From contig NZ_PIJY01000030.1 in NCBI RefSeq assembly GCF_008304605.1, positions 146,867-210,866 of the forward strand: DNA of 64,000 nucleotides, read 5' to 3'. The first letter of the stretch is position 1; each line of letters opens with the position of its first letter. A model generated the notes under the pieces. That model was given only the letters and a program-made list of their open reading frames with translations, ran no database searches and was not told the origin of the DNA. This DNA is from Oceanobacillus polygoni (GTDB lineage: Bacteria; Bacillota; Bacilli; Bacillales; Amphibacillaceae). A program made the translations under genes and the position numbers. Positions 57,255 through 64,000 of the stretch are shown piece after piece.

Positions 57255-57413
57255 TTATTTTTTTTGATTATTGAACGTATAGATTCCTTTATTATTATGC
57301 AGTTGATCTTCAATAACACCGCTTTGGTAACTTTCATTTAATTGGTTCTGGACAGCGGCAACCCCTTCATTATCTTCAACAAGTTTCTGGTGTTTTCCTG
57401 CTTTCTTAGACAT
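57255..57413 (-). CDS. Small 52-residue protein, unknown
   Basis: This 52-codon gene starts at the ATG at 57413 with a textbook GGAGGTGAT Shine-Dalgarno sequence 5 nt upstream and ends at a TAA at 57255. The product begins MSKKAGKHQKLVEDNEG, has a polar middle (AAVQNQLNESYQSGV) and ends YTFNNQKK. It is hydrophilic, basic at both ends and has no Cys. Size and composition recall minor spore or cytosolic small proteins, but I do not recognise the family. It lies between ald (same strand) and usp (divergent). Confidence 0.75.
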   Translation of the reverse strand: MSKKAGKHQKLVEDNEGVAAVQNQLNESYQSGVIEDQLHNNKGIYTFNNQKK

Positions 57414-57549
57414 CGCATATCACCTCCATAGTTCTAGTATGTTCGAAAATCTGTAACAATCCCATAACTTTTATTACCAAATTAGTATTGTTGCGCTTAT
57501 ATTCAGCGTATTCAGGGTATATAATAAATATAGAAGGGAGAGATGAATC

Positions 57550-57978
57550 ATGGAATATAATAATATACTTGTTGCTGTAGACGGGTCAGAAGCTGCTGAA
57601 AAGGCATTTCAAAAATCATTAGATATCGCTAAACGCAATAATGCTCGTCTGATTCTTGCACATGTAGTTGATTCCCGTAGCTTTGCAACTGCAGAAGCTT
57701 ATGATCGAACTTTATCGGAGCGAGCAGAGGAATATGCTAAAGAATTACTCGACACATATGTTGAGAATGCGAATGCTGCTGGACTAAACGATTTAATTAG
57801 ATGTGTGGAATACGGTTCTCCTAAAGTTAAAATTGCGAAAGACATTGCTGAAAATTTTAATGCCGATCTAATTATTTGCGGTGCAACTGGGATGAATGCA
57901 GTTGAGCGCTTCCTAATCGGAAGTGTTTCTGAAAGCATCACGAGGTATGCATCATGTGACGTATTAGTAGTTCGATAA
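57550..57978 (+). CDS. Universal stress protein (UspA family)
   Basis: This 142-residue single-domain Usp has the ATP-binding signature GATGMNAVERFLIGSVSESI (G-x2-G-x9-GS) near residues 115-134 and the N-terminal VAVDGSEAAEKAF. It is cytosolic and probably ATP-binding; the physiological partner is unknown. AAGGGAGAGATG precedes the ATG. A GGGTATATAAT stretch 40-50 nt upstream could be read as a sigma-B-like or sigma-A -10 element, without a convincing -35. Confidence 0.92.
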   Translation: MEYNNILVAVDGSEAAEKAFQKSLDIAKRNNARLILAHVVDSRSFATAEAYDRTLSERAEEYAKELLDTYVENANAAGLNDLIRCVEYGSPKVKIAKDIAENFNADLIICGATGMNAVERFLIGSVSESITRYASCDVLVVR

Positions 57979-57984
57979 ATAAAA

Positions 57985-58019
57985 AGCGCTTTGGGAGAAC
58001 CCAAGGCGCTATATTTTTT
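57985..58019. terminator. Bidirectional terminator between usp and moaB
   Basis: AGCGCTTTGGG and CCCAAGGCGCT pair across AGAA. A T run follows on the plus strand, and TTTTTA on the minus strand. The moaB stop lies inside it. Confidence 0.88.
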
Positions 58020-58527
58020 CAACGTTCATGTCTTTTTTTATTTCATAGCAAATATGTTCAAGCTCTGGCATGATGATTTTATTCATTGCTAAGTCAACCG
58101 CATTTTCTGTTCCAGGAATGGAGAAAATAGCTGTATGCCTTCTTACTCCTGCTTTTGCACGAACTAAAATTGCCGCAGAAGCAATTTCTTGATAACAAAG
58201 CATTCGAAACAACTCGCCAAATCCATGTATTTCTTTCTCCAACATATCATCTAGCGTTTCAATCGTCACGTCATTCGTTGACAGCCCTGTTCCGCCATTC
58301 ATAATAATAGCATCAACTTCTGGATTTTCTGCACCAGCGTCAATCATCTTGCGAATATCTTCCTTTTTATCTTTAATAATTTGTTTGAATTTCACTTGAT
58401 GCCCAGACTCCTCCAAAATTCTGCTTATGCAGTTACCTGCTTGATCTGTTTTTTCCGTACGTGTATTGCTGATTGAAAGAACCATGCAGTTGAGGGCTAA
58501 AATTTGTGTATCATCATGTCTTGCCAT
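58009..58527 (-). CDS. moaB: Molybdenum cofactor biosynthesis protein MoaB
   Basis: This MogA/MoaB-type protein works in molybdopterin adenylylation, with MoeA completing Mo insertion. The 172 residues contain the MPT-binding motif IMNGGTGLSTNDVTIETL (~80-97) and the later AGVRRHTAIFSIPGTENAV. The start is the ATG at 58527, 8 nt after AAGGAGG. Longer frames from 58566 include that site. It is placed next to ackA, as in B. subtilis. No other Mo-cofactor gene is in the window. Confidence 0.93.
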   Translation of the reverse strand: MARHDDTQILALNCMVLSISNTRTEKTDQAGNCISRILEESGHQVKFKQIIKDKKEDIRKMIDAGAENPEVDAIIMNGGTGLSTNDVTIETLDDMLEKEIHGFGELFRMLCYQEIASAAILVRAKAGVRRHTAIFSIPGTENAVDLAMNKIIMPELEHICYEIKKDMNVEKI

Positions 58528-58571
58528 TTCCATCGCCTCCTTACCTATCTTATACCCATTTGACACAAAAA

Positions 58572-58613
58572 ATAAAAAGGCCCTGCCATAAAAATTTTAT
58601 GGCAAAGCCTTTA
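58572..58613 (-). terminator. Intrinsic terminator of ytxK-ackA
   Basis: AAAGGCTTTGCCAT and ATGGCAGGGCCTTT form a hairpin followed by a T run on the minus strand. Confidence 0.9.
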
Positions 58614-58621
58614 AAAGCCAA

Positions 58622-59806
58622 TTAGTTACTTAAACGTACTGTATCTCTTGCAATCATTACTTCCTCATTCGTTGGGATAATAATAACTTTTACTGGTGAA
58701 TGTGGGTAATTGATAAATTGTTCTTTCCCACGAACATCATTGAGTTTAGGATCCCAGTAAATACCCATGAATTCTAAACCAGTTAAAATTTGCTCACGGA
58801 TGGTTGTACTGTTTTCTCCAACACCGGCAGTAAAGATAATTGCGTCTACCCCGTTCATTTTTGCAGCATAAGAACCAATGTATTTATGAATACGATCTGC
58901 GAAAACCTTCAATGCTAGCTCGGCACGTGGATCAGTATCTGATTTTTCTTCAATATCACGTAAGTCACTGGAGAAACCGGATAATGCAAGCATTCCGCTC
59001 TTTTTGTTAAGCACATTAATTACTTCATCTGCAGTTTTACCAGTTTTATCCATAATATAAGGAATAAGTGCAGGGTCAATATTACCAGAACGTGTACCCA
59101 TTGTTACACCTGCAAGCGGAGTGAAGCCCATCGACGTATCCAATGACTGACCATCTTTAATCGCTGTAATACTTGCTCCATTTCCGATATGGCAGGAAAT
59201 TAAACGTAAATTATCAAGAGGGACACCCATTAATTCAGATGCACGTTCCGAAACGTATTTATGTGACGTGCCATGGAAACCATATTTCCGAATACCAAAT
59301 TCCTCATAATACTCTTTTGGTAAGCTGTATAAATAAGAAGATTTCGGCATCGTTTGATGGAACGCAGTATCAAACACAGCAACCATAGGTACGTTTGGTA
59401 AAATTTCTTTAAATGCATGGATCCCTGTTAAGTTCGCAGGATTATGCAATGGTGCAAGCTCTGATGTTTCTTCAATTTTTGCAATCACATCGTCTGTAAT
59501 TAGTACAGAGTCACTGAAATGCTCTCCACCATGTACAACACGATGACCAACAGCGTTAATCTCTTCAAACGATTGAATAACACTTGTGGAAATTAAAGAA
59601 TCCAATAGCATTTTAACAGCAACTCCATGATCCGGAATATCAGTTACTGTTTTATCTTTCTTTCCATTAACTTCAATTGTAAAAATTGAATCATTCATTC
59701 CAATTCGTTCCACTAGCCCGATTGCTGCAACCGTTTCTTCGGGCATTTTAATCAATTGAAACTTTAAAGATGAACTACCTGCATTAATTGCTAATACATT
59801 ACTCAT
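58622..59806 (-). CDS. ackA: Acetate kinase
   Basis: It converts acetyl phosphate and ADP to acetate and ATP, the overflow pathway for excess acetyl-CoA. The 394 residues carry the ASKHA-fold motifs [13 protein letters not shown] (~4-16), [10 protein letters not shown] (~180), [11 protein letters not shown] (~205), [17 protein letters not shown] and FTAGVGENS (~328). The start is the ATG at 59806 with GGAG 9 nt upstream. The TTG at 59815 is within that spacer. It lies 18 nt downstream of ytxK, so it is co-transcribed unless a promoter lies inside ytxK. Confidence 0.97.
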   Translation of the reverse strand: MSNVLAINAGSSSLKFQLIKMPEETVAAIGLVERIGMNDSIFTIEVNGKKDKTVTDIPDHGVAVKMLLDSLISTSVIQSFEEINAVGHRVVHGGEHFSDSVLITDDVIAKIEETSELAPLHNPANLTGIHAFKEILPNVPMVAVFDTAFHQTMPKSSYLYSLPKEYYEEFGIRKYGFHGTSHKYVSERASELMGVPLDNLRLISCHIGNGASITAIKDGQSLDTSMGFTPLAGVTMGTRSGNIDPALIPYIMDKTGKTADEVINVLNKKSGMLALSGFSSDLRDIEEKSDTDPRAELALKVFADRIHKYIGSYAAKMNGVDAIIFTAGVGENSTTIREQILTGLEFMGIYWDPKLNDVRGKEQFINYPHSPVKVIIIPTNEEVMIARDTVRLSN

Positions 59807-59824
59807 TGCTGTCAACTCCTAAAA

Positions 59825-60808
59825 TTAATGTTGGTAACTTTCAAACCACCTGTTCATTTGTCCAAGGATGTCTGCCATCGCATTGGCATTTTTAAAGGAC
59901 GGCATTTGTACAAGCAGTGGCTGTTTTGGCGCACTTGTTGATGCAGATTTTTTCTGCAAAACGAGAATGCTCTTTGCATTCTTTTCTGATTTAAATGCTG
60001 TTTCAGGTAAACGAATAACCCCAATTATATGAGCGTGTTCTTGAAGATAGGCATGTAGCTTATCTGATTGATCACTGTCGAAAAGAAATTCTGGAACGAC
60101 TAAAATCAGATAGCCCGCATCCTTTATATAGCGCAAACTTTGCTCAATAAACAAGTGATGTGCGTAAGAATTGCCCGTATCTGCTTTTAACTGGTATTCA
60201 TTCGCTACGATTTCGTCTGGATAGTATCCGACAGGAAAATCAGCGACAATTAAATCGACTGGATCGATTAGGAACGGTCGCAGGCTGTCCTGATGGAAAA
60301 ATTCAATTTCCTTTTTCTGCAGATTTGCATTGATAACCGATAACTGAATTAAGGTTGGGTCAACCTCACTTGCATAGGCTGTTACGTTTTGCTTTAACTG
60401 CCCAAGAACGGTTGTCAATAAATTCGCTGTCCCACTTACCAGATCAAAAACGCGCAGTTCCTCTTTATCTTTTGTAAGTTTATCGGCAAGATACCCGACA
60501 ATTAGCCCTACTGACTCCGGTGTCATCACATGTTGCTGCTGTGTAGAGTCCTTCATCCCTTTTAAAATAGCAAGCTGGATTGCCTTGCGGACATCTTCAG
60601 CTTCATAGGAATGAAAATCTATATTAGCTAAAGCGCTATGTAATTTTCGATTTAAAATATCGTCCATGTCTTCAGGTGCACCTTCATAAAATAAGAACTC
60701 CATCGCGATTGTTAAACTTTCAAGATAAGGTTCATTTAGGTGCTGCTGAATGATTGTCGTTGTTTCATCCAACCAGCCGAATAACGTTTCGACACTTGAT
60801 TTTTCCAT
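59825..60808 (-). CDS. ytxK: Class I SAM-dependent methyltransferase YtxK
   Basis: This 327-residue protein has a helical N-terminal domain (~1-95) and an N6-adenine-methylase-like Rossmann domain (~97-290) with MTPESVGLIVGYL, the SAM motif FDLVSGTANLL and, in the place of NPPY, ADFPVGYYP. The altered catalytic tetrapeptide is typical of YtxK relatives and makes DNA-adenine methylation uncertain. The start is the ATG at 60808 after GGGGGATTG. It is first in a two-gene unit with ackA, as in B. subtilis. The ~285-nt spacer upstream holds no gene that I can see. Confidence 0.88.
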   Translation of the reverse strand: MEKSSVETLFGWLDETTTIIQQHLNEPYLESLTIAMEFLFYEGAPEDMDDILNRKLHSALANIDFHSYEAEDVRKAIQLAILKGMKDSTQQQHVMTPESVGLIVGYLADKLTKDKEELRVFDLVSGTANLLTTVLGQLKQNVTAYASEVDPTLIQLSVINANLQKKEIEFFHQDSLRPFLIDPVDLIVADFPVGYYPDEIVANEYQLKADTGNSYAHHLFIEQSLRYIKDAGYLILVVPEFLFDSDQSDKLHAYLQEHAHIIGVIRLPETAFKSEKNAKSILVLQKKSASTSAPKQPLLVQMPSFKNANAMADILGQMNRWFESYQH

Positions 60809-61053
60809 GAACAATCCCCCATTCTATTCTTTCACAACTTTACTAGTGTAACAAATTACACATTGATATGTAAACTAAATTGAAATCTGTCTTAAAAGCG
60901 TTAATATTCGTTATAACATTAGGGTAGATACTGAGTTGCACTTATGTAAATAGGACTGTATCATAACTTTCTTGTCCGAGAAAAAATCGCCTCATAAAAA
61001 AGTTAAATTTTATAAATCAACTATTTGGTGAACAATTGAGCAAGCCTTTACCA

Positions 61054-61090
61054 GTAAAATCTCTCCTCGTTAAACCGGGAGAGATTTTAC
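61054..61090 (-). terminator. Intrinsic terminator of tpx
   Basis: AAAATCTCTCCCGG and GAGGAGAGATTTT form a hairpin on the minus strand just past the tpx stop. Confidence 0.85.
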
Positions 61091-61095
61091 TTTCC

Positions 61096-61596
61096 TTATT
61101 CTGCTTCACCTGCAGCCTTTAATGCTGCTTCGTAATCAGGATGTGTTGATACTTCCTCAACATATTCTACATGTCTTACATCATCATTGGAGTCCACAAC
61201 AAAGATTGCTCTTGCAAGTAGTCGTAATTCCTCTATTAACACACCATACTTTTCACCAAAATCTGCATCGCGATGATCAGAAAGTGTGTCGACTTTCTTA
61301 ATTCCATTGGCAGCACACCAACGACTTTGAGCAAATGGCAGATCCATGCTAATCGTTAACACGACAACATTATCCAACTTATCTGCCTCTTCATTAAAGC
61401 GTCTTGTTTGCTCGGAACAAACGCCTGTATCAATAGAAGGAACAACACTGATTAATTTTACTTTGCCACTATAATCCTTTAACGTAACCTCTTTCAAATC
61501 ATTGGATAACACTTTAAAATCAGGAGCTTTATCTCCTACTTTAACTTCAGTTCCAATTAATGTAACAGGCTCTTGCTTAAAAGTAACATTTACCAT
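61096..61596 (-). CDS. tpx: Thiol peroxidase
   Basis: This is an atypical 2-Cys peroxiredoxin that reduces H2O2 and organic peroxides using thioredoxin. The 166 residues have peroxidatic C60 ([14 protein letters not shown]) and resolving C94 (SRWCAANG), and the typical N-terminus [19 protein letters not shown] precedes the ATG. It is monocistronic, between ytfJ and ytxK, as in B. subtilis. Confidence 0.97.
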   Translation of the reverse strand: MVNVTFKQEPVTLIGTEVKVGDKAPDFKVLSNDLKEVTLKDYSGKVKLISVVPSIDTGVCSEQTRRFNEEADKLDNVVVLTISMDLPFAQSRWCAANGIKKVDTLSDHRDADFGEKYGVLIEELRLLARAIFVVDSNDDVRHVEYVEEVSTHPDYEAALKAAGEAE

Positions 61597-61749
61597 TCTT
61601 TGTATTCCTCCCTTTATTTCAAACCTATCATTTATTATGAAGATATCCCCACTGCCTGTCCAATAATTCGAGCTGAAAAACTATTAAATTTATGTGAACG
61701 AGGCATTCATCCTATACTTACCCAAAAAGCTTCGAGATAAAACCTCAGA

Positions 61750-62220
61750 TTAAATATCGAATTGAATGGGACCATCGCGACGTCGATCTTCTTTTTCCTT
61801 CACTTTTTCTTCCTTGTCACTACCTTTTTTTGATTCGGCTGATTCCTTCATTAATTGTTGCACTTTATCAACTACCTGTGGGGCGAAGTCAATCATCTTT
61901 TCGTATAGTTGGATGTGCTGATCCATGTGAACCATTTTAATTCCTTGCTCATTAACGATTAAGAAGGCAACTGGAGTAATCGATACTCCTCCCCCGCTTC
62001 CACCTCCAAATGGCAATGTAGCATCTGAATCTCCATCGGAATGATTGGGGCTAAATTCACTACCTCCTGCAGCGAAACCGAAACCTACTTTTGATACAGG
62101 GATAATCAGACTACCATCTAACGACTTCACCGGATCTCCTATAATCGTATTTACTTCCACCATTTTCTGCAAATTCTCCATTGCCGTTGTCATTAGACCT
62201 TGTATTGGATGCTCTTCCAT
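61750..62220 (-). CDS. ytfJ: GerW-family spore protein YtfJ
   Basis: This 156-residue protein matches the YtfJ/GerW family. An N-terminal MEEHPIQGLMTTAMENL, a VGFGFAAGGSEF segment, a glycine-rich LPFGGGSGGGVSITPVAFLI core, and a highly charged Lys/Glu tail (from ~125) are visible. YtfJ is a sporulation/germination-associated protein in Bacillus. Its ATG overlaps the TAA of ytfI (TAATG), so translation is coupled, with GGAGG 9 nt upstream. Confidence 0.92.
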   Translation of the reverse strand: MEEHPIQGLMTTAMENLQKMVEVNTIIGDPVKSLDGSLIIPVSKVGFGFAAGGSEFSPNHSDGDSDATLPFGGGSGGGVSITPVAFLIVNEQGIKMVHMDQHIQLYEKMIDFAPQVVDKVQQLMKESAESKKGSDKEEKVKEKEDRRRDGPIQFDI

Positions 62221-62816
62221 TATGCGTTTCCTCCTTCATCAGTTTGTAAAGCTTCCTTCATCGCTTGAAGATACTTCTTCCGCTTTGTAAAAACGTATAT
62301 AGCTTTCCCTAACCGTATCGATAACATACAATCCAAATTTGTATATAAAAATCGATGTTGAAAATTAGGTTCCAAGTAAACAATTGGTTTACATTTCACT
62401 TGTAATTTGTTGATCAAATAGAGACTTAAGGTGTTTTTAACTGTCCATAATCCTCCACTCATGATCCCTGTCAGAGCTGCATTTCCAGTACCGCCAACTG
62501 TATTCCAATTAAATTGATGCAAGCGAATGGGTTTTAATAGAGTATTTAACAGACGATTAACTTTTTGCAACTTTTGATAATAGAACTTTATTTTTCCAGA
62601 AAAAAATGTCAAACTCTCTTCACCGCTCGCAGTAGAATTATCATTGAACTTGGATAGATCGTAGCTTTTTTTATACAATTTGATTCGCAAAATAAATATA
62701 GAAACAGTCACATGCTGTTTCGTCTGCTCATAAATGTACTGAATGGAAATGTAGATACTGGAAAATAATAGTATCACTAAAAATAAAATAATAACGAAGA
62801 AAACGACAAGCAGCAT
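62220..62816 (-). CDS. ytfI: DUF2953 membrane protein YtfI
   Basis: This 198-residue protein has an N-terminal transmembrane helix (about 2-25, VVFFVIILFLVILLFSS) and a soluble basic domain with the DUF2953 pattern (YIEPNF-like segment VYLEPNFQHRFLYT, then CMLSIRLGKAIYV). It is co-expressed with ytfJ, the spore protein it overlaps. A role in spore formation is likely, but the mechanism is unknown. Confidence 0.88.
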   Translation of the reverse strand: MLLVVFFVIILFLVILLFSSIYISIQYIYEQTKQHVTVSIFILRIKLYKKSYDLSKFNDNSTASGEESLTFFSGKIKFYYQKLQKVNRLLNTLLKPIRLHQFNWNTVGGTGNAALTGIMSGGLWTVKNTLSLYLINKLQVKCKPIVYLEPNFQHRFLYTNLDCMLSIRLGKAIYVFTKRKKYLQAMKEALQTDEGGNA

Positions 62817-62963
62817 ATCGTGCCAACTCTCTTACACAATCTATTGTTTGTCACTAGTCTGTAGCAATTAGAATGTTTTTAAACGTTTTAACTCCAGATT
62901 ATTAGGATATTAAAAAAAGGAATGCTATGATAAAGAAAAAGGCAATTATTGGAGGGTTAGTTA

Positions 62964-63764
62964 ATGGACAATCGTAGAAACATGTTTTTTTATTATCATA
63001 AAGATGGAGAAACGGATGATAAAGTAGAAACCTTACAAAAGTTAGCTATTGAAAACGGATTTACTATCGTCGATAACCACAAGGATGCCAATATTATCGT
63101 GAGCATTGGCGGTGATGGCGCGTTCCTGCAAGCTGTTCGAAAGACAGGCTTCAGGCAGGACTGTCTCTATACTGGAATCACGCGTGAAGGACAATCCGGA
63201 TTATATTGTGATTTCAATATTGATAATTTTGACCAAATGCTCCATTCCCTTCAGCATGATGAATTAGAGGTACGGCGTTTTCCAATTATTAAGGCACAAA
63301 TTAATGATGGCAATTCTTTCTATTGCCTAAACGAAGTAACCATTCGTTCCACAATCGTAAAAACAATCGTTATGGATGTAGAAATTGATGGAACCCATTT
63401 TGAAACATTCCGTGGTGATGGACTGATTGTTGCTACCCCAACGGGTAGTACCGGTTATACGAAATCAGCTCGCGGTGCTGTCATTGACCCCCTAACAGCA
63501 TGCTTCCAAATTTCAGAAGTCGCATCGCTTAATAATAACCAATATCGCACACTCGGCTCGTCGTTTATTTTAAACAAAGGGCGGCATTTAAAATTAAAAG
63601 TACTTCAGGAAGGCAATGATTATCCAATTATTAGTCTCGATAATGAAGCACATTCAATTCGTCAAATCGATAACATTCAGGTTACGATGGACGATTGTGT
63701 AATCAAGACGGTGAAACTGAAAAATAACTCTTATTGGGATCGGGTAAAACGAACATTTTTATAA
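62964..63764 (+). CDS. NAD kinase (NadK2 type)
   Basis: It phosphorylates NAD+ to NADP+. The 266 residues have the GGDG motif (SIGGDGAFLQA, ~48-58), the second conserved region NEVTIRST and the substrate-binding TPTGSTGYTKSARGAVIDP (~155-173). Its place next to ytfIJ and an amidohydrolase matches B. subtilis nadK2 (ytdI), the second NAD kinase. TGGAGGG precedes the ATG. It is divergent from ytfI and terminated by its own hairpin. Confidence 0.94.
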   Translation: MDNRRNMFFYYHKDGETDDKVETLQKLAIENGFTIVDNHKDANIIVSIGGDGAFLQAVRKTGFRQDCLYTGITREGQSGLYCDFNIDNFDQMLHSLQHDELEVRRFPIIKAQINDGNSFYCLNEVTIRSTIVKTIVMDVEIDGTHFETFRGDGLIVATPTGSTGYTKSARGAVIDPLTACFQISEVASLNNNQYRTLGSSFILNKGRHLKLKVLQEGNDYPIISLDNEAHSIRQIDNIQVTMDDCVIKTVKLKNNSYWDRVKRTFL

Positions 63765-63775
63765 TAGATGAAAAA

Positions 63776-63809
63776 AAATCCTTCTCGTTAGGCCAGAGAA
63801 GGATTTTTA
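63776..63809 (+). terminator. Terminator between nadK2 and the amidohydrolase gene
   Basis: AAATCCTTCTC and GAGAAGGATTT form a hairpin followed by TTATT on the plus strand. An A run on the other side makes it usable from the minus strand too. Confidence 0.88.
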
Positions 63810-63817
63810 TTGATAGG

Positions 63818-64000
63818 TTACGTACGGCGGTAAACAATGTCACCATCGATAACGGTCATTGCAACTTGAATCGCATGAATCTGTTCTTCCTCTACTTGAA
63901 AAATATCTTCATCCAAGATTGTGAAATCAGCTTTGTAATTTTCTTTAATAAGACCTCTCAAAGATTCTCTGCCAATAGCGTAAGCACTACCTGTCGTATA
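63818..64000 (-). CDS. Amidohydrolase, C-terminal end (runs off window; YtcJ-like)
   Basis: This is an open frame of 60 residues plus TAA, reading leftward from the window edge: YTTGSAYAIGRESLRGLIKENY, quoted here only by its ends YTTGSAYAIG and GLIKENY, then KADFTILDEDIF and VAMTVIDGDIVYRR. This is the usual end of composite-domain amidohydrolases (YtcJ type), where the last strands close the urease-like beta sandwich. The catalytic barrel lies outside the window. YtcJ adjoins the NAD kinase gene in B. subtilis, which supports the reading. Confidence 0.85.
   Translation of the reverse strand, partial: YTTGSAYAIGRESLRGLIKENYKADFTILDEDIFQVEEEQIHAIQVAMTVIDGDIVYRRT

Overview
This window is chromosomal core sequence from a low-GC, endospore-forming Firmicute of the family Bacillaceae. 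The basis is the gene content and order. From pheST through infC-rpmI-rplT, thrS, dnaBI, nrdR, gapB, coaE-mutM-polA, phoPR, citZ-icd-mdh, pyk-pfkA, accDA, malic enzyme, dnaE, ytrHI, nrnA, ald, moaB, ackA-ytxK, tpx, ytfJI and nadK2, the order follows the pheS-to-ytcJ arc I remember for Bacillus subtilis. Spore genes (sspI, ytxC, ytvI, ytrH, ytrI, ytfJ) confirm a spore former. An Oceanobacillus/Virgibacillus-like genus is my guess from style only.

Layout: 1-3.4 kb holds pheST behind a Phe T-box, an rRNA methylase and sspI. The 3.7-10.3 kb stretch is a lineage-specific insert: a membrane-anchored protein of unknown function, a two-permease-plus-ATPase ABC exporter, a lytic transglycosylase and a ring-cleaving dioxygenase. 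10.5-18 kb holds ysdC, dut, a sigma-W-type ysdB, ytxB, ysdA, the infC operon with its L20 leader and an AUU-started IF3, and thrS behind a Thr T-box. 18-34 kb holds replication initiation (dnaB, dnaI), nrdR, gapB, DNA repair (mutM, polA), phoPR and the TCA genes. 34.6-47 kb holds ytvI, glycolysis (pyk, pfkA), acetyl-CoA carboxylase (accDA), a FadR-type regulator with malic enzyme, and dnaE. 47-64 kb holds small spore and membrane genes, nrnA, ytoI, comC, pspA, peptidases, ald, usp, moaB, ackA, tpx and nadK2, and ends in a truncated amidohydrolase.

The genes form a central-metabolism core (pyruvate kinase, phosphofructokinase, malic enzyme, citrate synthase, isocitrate and malate dehydrogenases, acetate kinase, alanine dehydrogenase, GapB, AccDA) interleaved with replication and translation. 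The visible regulation is: T-boxes at pheS and thrS; an L20 leader at infC; a perfect GTGGTC-A-GACCAC palindrome just downstream of a strong promoter in front of malic enzyme and the GntR/FadR-family gene; and matching sigma-W-type promoters at ysdB and pspA.

I see no CRISPR array, insertion sequence, prophage, tRNA or rRNA gene, and no convincing new defence or mobile system. The points most worth checking are the regulator/operator pair at malic enzyme, a dispersed GC-rich intergenic repeat present twice, a PhoR with almost no extracytoplasmic domain, the unknown-function gene coupled to the ABC exporter, a CxxC mini-ORF between accA and pfkA, a 52-residue gene next to ald, and a decayed GGDEF gene.
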